From NCBI RefSeq assembly GCF_002423035.1, contig NZ_DIUM01000084.1, positions 1 to 29,271 on the forward strand: a stretch of 29,271 nucleotides of DNA, written 5' to 3'. The notes below the pieces were generated by a model, which was given only the letters and a program-made list of their open reading frames with translations, searched no databases and had not been told where the DNA came from. Shown here piece after piece: positions 24,191 to 29,271 of this stretch. Within the stretch, counting starts at the first letter, position 1; each line of letters starts with the position of its first letter. Position numbers and translations under genes: made by a program. Source of the stretch: Thiocapsa sp. UBA6158. Its GTDB lineage: Bacteria; Pseudomonadota; Gammaproteobacteria; Chromatiales; Chromatiaceae.

Positions 24191-26677
24191 ATGTCGACAT
24201 GGAAAAACGCGCGCTCGGATTCAGAACGACCGGGGCGGAAGGGTGGATCGGAGGCTTCAACCGATTTCGGCTTGAGACGGAAGTTCGTCTCGCGCTGGCT
24301 GCTTGCCGGCCTGATGCTGCTCGCGGGATCCATGATGCTCTCGCAAGCAACCGCGGCACCGGTAACGACGATCACTGCGGATCCGTCCAGCATTCAGGAA
24401 GGCGGAGCACCCGGGGCCTTCATCGTCCAGGTCACCGACCCGGATTTTCCCTGTTTCCTGAGCACATCCACTGTCGAGGTCTCCGTCGCCTTCGGGGGCA
24501 GCGCAATACCCGACGTCGATTATCTGGCGACCGGCGCAGCCGCCAACCTCGTCTCGGTGCCGATGACCCTGGAAACGCCGGACTGCGAATTCGGACAGGC
24601 CTCCGGGACGGCCTCGGTCAGGATCGATCCGATCGCCGACGATCTCGCCGAAGGCGACGAGACAGTCGTTCTCGGCAGCTCGACCTGCAGCATCCCGGGT
24701 TTCGAGGCGCCGCCGACCGACTGCGTCGCGTCCGCAACCATGACGATCCTGGACACCACACCGATCGCAAGCATCGAGGTGAGTGACCCGACCGCGTCGA
24801 AAGAGACGCTCGATCCCGGCGAGTTTCTCGTCAGCCTATCGAGTCCCGCGGGTCAAGGCGGCGTTACGGTCACCTACGGGCTTAGCGGAAGCGCCACTTC
24901 CGGTGTCGATTTCGCGCCGCTCTCAGGCACGCTCGTGATCCCGGCCGGACAGACCAGCGCAACGATCAGCGTCACCCCGCTTCCCGGCAATCCGGGTGAT
25001 CCCGACACTGATCTGATTGCCACCGTTCAGCCAGGACAGGGCTATGTCGTCGGCACGCCGGCATCGGCAACGCTCTCCATTACCGGTCGGACGGCATTGC
25101 CTCTCGCGTTGGTCGTCGTTTCCGGCGACGATCAGCTCGTCACCTCACAGCAGCCGCTGGCGCCATTCGTCGTCCGCGCGACCAATGCGCTCGGAGCTGT
25201 GTCCGGTTTGGCCGTGCTCTGGGAGGTCGCACAGGGTGACGGCAGCCTCTCGACAACCCAGTCGACCACGAACGCCTCGGGGGAAGCCAGCGCCGTGCTG
25301 ACCCCCGGCAACGAAACGCAATATGCCGTGCGCGCCACCTTGAGCGCACAGGGTGGAACGGTCTCCACCACCTTCAACGCAATCGCCTCCTCGCCGCTCG
25401 CGGATCTGCCCGGACTGAGCCCCGGTCAACGCTCGGTGGCGGGAGCCCTCGACGCGCTCTGTCCCGCACTGAACACGCGTGGTCAGCAGGGTACGCTGAC
25501 TTCGGGCGAGCAGGATTTGCTCAATCAGTGCAGGACCCTCATCGCCAACTCGGGGACGAACCCGGGTGCCGTCGCTCAGGGCATCGTCGCCTTGACACCC
25601 GAGCAGGCCAGCGCGCCACGCAAGCTCGTTACCCAGATCTCATCCGTCCAGGTCGACAATCTGACCGAGCGGCTTTCGGCCCTGCGAAGCGGCGCGCGCG
25701 GGATCAGTCTGCGCGGACTCACGGTCGGGATTGGCGAGCAGACCATTCACGGCGGGTTGTTGGCGAGCGCCATCGATCGGGGCCTCGAATCCGGAGGCGG
25801 CGCGAGCGCCGACGAGGCATGGCCCTTCGAGCGTCTGGGCATCTTCATCACCGGAGATGTCCAATGGGGCTCCAAAGACAAGACGACCAACGAGGACGGC
25901 TTCGAGTTCGACACCCTTGGATTGACCGCCGGCGCGGATTATCGCTTCACGGACGGATTGATCCTGGGTGCGGCATTGGGATTTGCGAGCACCAAGGTCG
26001 ACATCGATGCCGCAGGCGGCAGTCTGGACGGCGATAGCTGGAGCCTGTCGCTCTACGGCACCTACTATCCCACCGATCATTTCTATCTCGAGGGATCGGC
26101 CACTTACGGGTGGGACAGCTACGATCAAGACCGCAATATCGCCTACAGTCTCTTGGGCAACACCAGACAAGCCAAGGCAAATTTCGACGGCGACCAATAT
26201 ACCCTCCTGTTCGGAGCCGGATATGACCTGATCCGCGGCGGCAGCATCATCGACATGTATGGCCGCCTGCGTTACACGAGTGCCTCGCTCGACGACTATC
26301 GCGAGCAGGGCGCAAACGGACTCGACCTCGTCATCGCAGGACAGGACGCCGCGTCATTGTCGAGCATCCTGGGCGCTCAGCTTTCTCGCTCGATCAGTAC
26401 CAGTAAAGCCGTGCTCATCCCGCAAGGCTGGATCGAGTGGGAGCACGAGTTCGAGAAGGGCGACGAGGAGGTGCAAGGGTATTTCGCAAACGACCCGAAC
26501 CGGTTTGGATTTGCCTTGCCCACGGATGCACTGGACACCGATCTCATCCGTCTCGGCGTCGGACTCGGCGCCCAGTTCGGCCAGGGGCGTATCGCCTTCG
26601 TGAGCTTCCAGACCTCGCTCGGCATGGACGATTACAGCGAGCACAACGTGACGGCGGGCATTCGGATGGAGTTCTGA
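24191..26677 (+). CDS. Autotransporter with Calx-beta/Big_1-like passenger and beta-barrel
   Basis: The 828-residue protein has a 30-residue charged leader and a signal helix (about 31-56, ending SQATAA). Two Calx-beta-like domains follow: about 58-190 with DVDYLATG and DDLAEGDETVVLG, and about 195-298 with GVDFAPLSGTLVIPAGQTSA. An invasin/Big_1-like domain (about 303-400) has VLWEVAQGDGSLS and TNASGEASAVLTPG. A linker (about 405-510) contains two cysteines, C424 and C447. The C-terminal autotransporter barrel (about 548-828) ends in MEF, the terminal Phe expected for BAM insertion. The passenger is short and built of beta-sandwich repeats, which suggests adhesion or surface contact and not an enzyme. 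It lies 39 bases behind the Sel1 gene on the same strand and may share its transcript. Confidence 0.88.
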   Translation: MSTWKNARSDSERPGRKGGSEASTDFGLRRKFVSRWLLAGLMLLAGSMMLSQATAAPVTTITADPSSIQEGGAPGAFIVQVTDPDFPCFLSTSTVEVSVAFGGSAIPDVDYLATGAAANLVSVPMTLETPDCEFGQASGTASVRIDPIADDLAEGDETVVLGSSTCSIPGFEAPPTDCVASATMTILDTTPIASIEVSDPTASKETLDPGEFLVSLSSPAGQGGVTVTYGLSGSATSGVDFAPLSGTLVIPAGQTSATISVTPLPGNPGDPDTDLIATVQPGQGYVVGTPASATLSITGRTALPLALVVVSGDDQLVTSQQPLAPFVVRATNALGAVSGLAVLWEVAQGDGSLSTTQSTTNASGEASAVLTPGNETQYAVRATLSAQGGTVSTTFNAIASSPLADLPGLSPGQRSVAGALDALCPALNTRGQQGTLTSGEQDLLNQCRTLIANSGTNPGAVAQGIVALTPEQASAPRKLVTQISSVQVDNLTERLSALRSGARGISLRGLTVGIGEQTIHGGLLASAIDRGLESGGGASADEAWPFERLGIFITGDVQWGSKDKTTNEDGFEFDTLGLTAGADYRFTDGLILGAALGFASTKVDIDAAGGSLDGDSWSLSLYGTYYPTDHFYLEGSATYGWDSYDQDRNIAYSLLGNTRQAKANFDGDQYTLLFGAGYDLIRGGSIIDMYGRLRYTSASLDDYREQGANGLDLVIAGQDAASLSSILGAQLSRSISTSKAVLIPQGWIEWEHEFEKGDEEVQGYFANDPNRFGFALPTDALDTDLIRLGVGLGAQFGQGRIAFVSFQTSLGMDDYSEHNVTAGIRMEF

Positions 26678-27513
26678 GCCTCGCCCAGGATCCTCGGCCA
26701 CTGCTCGATCCAGCAGCAGCGGTGGTCGAAACCCGGAATGCTCTTGAAGCTCGCGTCTGGATTGACCTTACGGAACCGCTCGATGGTCCAGGGAGGGACC
26801 TGACGATCGTGATCGCCGGCCAGATGGATCTGGCGGATGTGCGGGCCAAGAGGTCCTCGCCGGGCCGGATTCAGCGATCCAACCAACCGACTGTAGCCGT
26901 GGTGGTCGGCCCAGGCGTCGATATCCAGATTGGCGGCGACCGTGATCACCCCAACGACACCATCCAACCGCTCCGCGATCAGCATTGCAAGGACACCGCC
27001 GCCGCTGTAACCAATTAGGGTGATCGGCGGTCGCTCCGACGGCGGCAAGGTGCGATCGATAGCCGACACCATGCTCTCGACCACCTCCGGGCTATAACGC
27101 TCCTTTGTCCACAGCGCGGGTCGGCAGCCTTCGGCGTGAGCAAACCCCTGATAACAGGGTCGACCGACATACAACACGGACGCCGGGTCTCGCAACAAGA
27201 GCTTGAGCGCGAGCGGATTTACGGGCGTCGGGTCACTGGCGATTCGATGACGCGTCTCCCAAGGTCGGCCATCGCCCTCCAGATAGACGTGGATCCCCCT
27301 CGGTTCATCGGTGCCCGCCGGCAATGCCGGTCGTCGATAGATCAGATGATTGAACCCGCGCCCCGGCACAACCTCGCGGGTCAAACCATGCGAAGCCGCA
27401 AGCGCGTCGGAAGACTTATCCGGATCAGTCGCGCAACTCCCAAGCAAAAGATTCAAGACGAGGACAGATCCGGTCCAAGAACGTCGCATCTCTCGCCACA
27501 TCAGCCGGCGCAC
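26632..27513 (-). CDS. Putative lipoprotein alpha/beta hydrolase
   Basis: The 293-residue protein has an N-terminal lipoprotein signal (SWTGSVLVLNLLLGSC, lipobox LGSC, Cys27). The hydrolase core has HVYLEGDGRPW (about 75-85), the nucleophile elbow LIGYSGGGVLAML with Ser170, an acid in LAGDHDRQVPP and His in GFDHRCCW. It should be a periplasmic or outer-membrane hydrolase of unknown substrate; lipase-like T6SS effectors are usually not lipoproteins, so I do not call it one. The start is uncertain: GTG at 27513 one base after the upstream stop, or ATG at 27501 or 27489. Its last 46 bases overlap the end of the autotransporter on the other strand. Confidence 0.8.
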   Translation of the reverse strand: MRRLMWREMRRSWTGSVLVLNLLLGSCATDPDKSSDALAASHGLTREVVPGRGFNHLIYRRPALPAGTDEPRGIHVYLEGDGRPWETRHRIASDPTPVNPLALKLLLRDPASVLYVGRPCYQGFAHAEGCRPALWTKERYSPEVVESMVSAIDRTLPPSERPPITLIGYSGGGVLAMLIAERLDGVVGVITVAANLDIDAWADHHGYSRLVGSLNPARRGPLGPHIRQIHLAGDHDRQVPPWTIERFRKVNPDASFKSIPGFDHRCCWIEQWPRILGEAQNSIRMPAVTLCSL

Positions 27514-27514
27514 A

Positions 27515-28981
27515 TCAGGGCGCCAATGGATTCTCGAAGTCGAATCCGAACAACGCCGGGTTCTCCCCGATTACAGCCGCAGCGACAATGTAGAAGACAT
27601 AGTCGTAGGTCTCCTTCGGGATTTTGTGCTGGCGCAGCAGTTGCCAAAAGTTGCGCTCGCGAGGATTCGCCGGCATCTGCCGCACCCGCTTGATGATGTT
27701 GCCCTCTCCCCAGTTATAGGAGGCCATGACCAACAGGCCCGAGGCTTGGGCATCTGTCCGATAGATGTCCTTCAGATACTTGGCGGCGGCATGTGTCGAC
27801 TTGACGAAATCGTGCCGCTGATCTGCGGGGTCGTACTCACCGAGGTGTTGCAGCGGCCCGGGTTGTAGCCCGTATCGCTTGCCCGTGTCGGGGATGAACT
27901 GCCACATCCCCTTGGCGCGGCCGTAGCGGGTTGGCGGACCGACGATCCGGGGCTGAAAATTGCTCTCCTGCAGCGCCAGATAGATGAACTGCGGCGGCAG
28001 GCCTTGCTCGGTCAGGGCGCGCTGGATGGTCGGGGCGTACCCGTTCTCGTTGAGACGCCGAATTGCGCGGACGAGACGGGGCGAGGATTGCCATTTGCGT
28101 ATGTAGGACTTCACCTCCGCGGTAAAGTCATCGGGGACATCCACCTCGGTCTCGCCGAAGACACGGGCGATATGCAGGATGAGCTTGTCCTCGGTATCGA
28201 GCGGCACCGGCCTGGACGCCTGGACCTTCTCCACGAAGGCGTCATAGCGCTCGCGCATGGCCGCAAGGCGGCGTTTCGACTCGGCGACCTGCGCCTTCAG
28301 CTCGGCGGATGCCTCCTCGCCGATGCTGACCTCCAGATTGACGACCTGGAGCTCCAACTCCTTCATATCGTAAAAGATGTCGTTCGCCAGCCGAGCCGTT
28401 TGCTGTAGCTGCTGATGTTGAAACAGCGCAAAGCCGCCGACCGCGACCAGAAGCAGGACGACCGCTCCGATGAGGCCGACATAGACCGCACGCTGCCGAC
28501 GCCTCAGATCCCGGAACGCCTTGCGCACCATCAGGGTGTGCTCGCCCGCCCCGCCCCGGGGTTCATCCTGGAAGTAGTGCTTGGCGATCTGCTCCAACGA
28601 GCCGGACGCCTGCTCGACAGGCTGCGCCCTGGGGAGGATCAACTTGATGCGTGGCCCCCCGGGACCGAGCGCCAGGGTCGTGGTTCCTTCAAGCGGGATC
28701 TTGTCGATCGCACGACCATCGATCAGGGTGCCGTTGCTGCTTCCCAGATCACGGGCCCACCAGCGTCCCGCCTCGGGAAAGATCGCCAGATGATGACGAC
28801 TGACCTCGGAATGCAGGATACGCAGCCCGCAGTCATCGCCCCGACCAATCAGGACCGCTTGGCTGTAATGGCACCGACAGAGGATACCTCGCGCATCCGG
28901 ATACTCGACCTCGATCGGGGGAAGCGACGGTCTCGAGACCCTCCCGCGAGGAACGAGAACGGTTTCGTCGTTGGCCGGCAT
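27515..28981 (-). CDS. FHA-transmembrane-lytic transglycosylase fusion
   Basis: The 488-residue protein has an N-terminal cytoplasmic FHA domain (about 22-115): LIGRGDDCGLRI, SRHHLAIF and LGSSNGTLIDG, with the phosphothreonine-binding R, S, H and N in place. One membrane helix follows (about 166-187), then a coiled coil (about 195-255) and a periplasmic lytic transglycosylase domain (about 300-460). That domain has the catalytic Glu339 in YLALQESNFQP, then GRAKGMWQFIPDTGKRYGL and LVMASYNWGEGN, resembling the MltD/Slt group. It should cleave peptidoglycan under control of a cytoplasmic phospho-signal. The lipoprotein hydrolase follows one base later. The T6SS kinase/phosphatase genes lie about 4.5 kb away, which makes a link plausible but unproven. 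Confidence 0.9.
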   Translation of the reverse strand: MPANDETVLVPRGRVSRPSLPPIEVEYPDARGILCRCHYSQAVLIGRGDDCGLRILHSEVSRHHLAIFPEAGRWWARDLGSSNGTLIDGRAIDKIPLEGTTTLALGPGGPRIKLILPRAQPVEQASGSLEQIAKHYFQDEPRGGAGEHTLMVRKAFRDLRRRQRAVYVGLIGAVVLLLVAVGGFALFQHQQLQQTARLANDIFYDMKELELQVVNLEVSIGEEASAELKAQVAESKRRLAAMRERYDAFVEKVQASRPVPLDTEDKLILHIARVFGETEVDVPDDFTAEVKSYIRKWQSSPRLVRAIRRLNENGYAPTIQRALTEQGLPPQFIYLALQESNFQPRIVGPPTRYGRAKGMWQFIPDTGKRYGLQPGPLQHLGEYDPADQRHDFVKSTHAAAKYLKDIYRTDAQASGLLVMASYNWGEGNIIKRVRQMPANPRERNFWQLLRQHKIPKETYDYVFYIVAAAVIGENPALFGFDFENPLAP

Positions 28982-29054
28982 CTACAGTGATCGAGACTCG
29001 GCTTGAGCAGGTTGCGAGAAGGCGAGCTTCCGGACCACGAAGTCCGCCCTCCCA

Positions 29055-29083
29055 AGATTAGACTCCCGACCGGCCCCGTGCAA
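29055..29083 (-). promoter_or_regulatory. Candidate sigma70-type promoter for the FHA-transglycosylase gene
   Basis: On the minus strand TTGCAC (29083..29078) and TAATCT (29060..29055) are 17 bases apart, about 73 bases before the start codon. Each hexamer matches the consensus at only 3 of 6 positions. A small stem (CGGAC 29031-29035 with GTCCG 29042-29046) lies in the leader between this site and the gene. Confidence 0.3.
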
Positions 29084-29117
29084 AGAAAACGGTAAAGGCA
29101 ACGGTGTCCGGTCTCCT

Positions 29118-29271
29118 TCATAGGTAGGCCATCAACAGTGGCTTCAGCTCGCGCTCATAGAGCGCTGGCGAGGCCGGTTTGAGAAAACAGTGTTTGAAGA
29201 ACCGCAAGACTTGGCGGCTGACCTTGGCGGTGTAGCGAAACAGGGACGCGGTCCAATCGGGGCGGTCGGTG
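29118..29271 (-). CDS. C-terminal end of an unrecognised protein (partial)
   Basis: An open frame enters from the right edge and stops at TGA 29120..29118. It encodes about 50 residues, including RYTAKVSRQVLRFFKHCF and ending YERELKPLLMAYL. The composition is protein-like and the frame has no stop to the edge. I do not recognise the family. It is on the same strand as the FHA-transglycosylase gene, whose start is about 136 bases further on. Confidence 0.5.
   Translation of the reverse strand, partial: TDRPDWTASLFRYTAKVSRQVLRFFKHCFLKPASPALYERELKPLLMAYL

Noticed and set aside
26632..27513. Lipoprotein hydrolase as a T6SS lipase effector or immunity protein
   Set aside because: The lipoprotein signal and the position behind the transglycosylase gene do not fit a delivered effector. 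No vgrG, PAAR or adaptor gene is adjacent.
1..29271. tRNA, rRNA, CRISPR array, insertion sequence or prophage
   Set aside because: I saw no tRNA-like cloverleaf, spaced identical repeats of CRISPR size, transposase motifs or phage genes. This was by eye and short elements could be missed.

Overview
The window is GC-rich, densely coded bacterial DNA. Its gene content (a DUF3422 protein, a cysteine-rich CWC protein, CbiZ/CbiB cobamide salvage, and a type VI secretion core with a threonine-phosphorylation module) fits a gammaproteobacterium, plausibly a purple sulfur bacterium of the Chromatiaceae. That placement is inferred from style and content and is not proven. I saw no tRNA, rRNA, insertion sequence or CRISPR array.

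Left part (1-9030), mixed metabolic genes. A decayed 5'-nucleotidase remnant sits at the edge. On the minus strand follow a small four-helix EamA-type membrane protein behind an MGDG-synthase/MurG-like glycosyltransferase, then an esterase and an acetyl-xylan-esterase-like hydrolase in tandem, then a small C4 zinc-finger protein of the DksA/TraR type. On the plus strand lie a tiny Lys-rich protein and a DUF3422 membrane protein. On the minus strand cbiZ and cbiB overlap by 10 bases and would remodel and reassemble corrinoids. A short cysteine-rich CWC protein follows on the plus strand.

Central part (9216-23057), half of a type VI secretion system (T6SS). The minus strand reads tagH(FHA)-tssJ-tssK-tssL(OmpA)-tssM-tagF-pppA, with stop/start overlaps joining tssL, tssM, tagF and pppA. 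This matches the order of the Pseudomonas aeruginosa HSI-1 half-cluster fha1-tssJ1-K1-L1-M1-tagF1-pppA1-ppkA. Where ppkA would be expected there is only a broken kinase (10323-10780) that has lost its catalytic loop and DFG segment. Beyond it lies a broken secreted formylglycine-generating-enzyme-like (SUMF1/TagR-like) gene (9216-10299). An intact kinase, divergent from tagH (20949-23057), carries both parts in one polypeptide: cytoplasmic kinase, one membrane helix, periplasmic SUMF1 domain. The reading I favour is that a two-protein PpkA+TagR sensor decayed and a fused sensor kinase now serves the system. The sheath, tube, baseplate and ClpV genes are not in the window.

Right part (23054-29271). 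A Sel1-repeat lipoprotein overlaps the kinase by ATGA. An autotransporter with Calx-beta-like and Big_1-like passenger repeats follows, and its end overlaps the convergent gene for a lipoprotein alpha/beta hydrolase. That hydrolase lies directly behind an unusual FHA-transmembrane-lytic transglycosylase fusion. The second FHA domain next to a Thr-kinase/PP2C module raises the possibility of phospho-dependent recruitment of a peptidoglycan-cutting enzyme to the secretion machine. A partial gene runs off the right edge.
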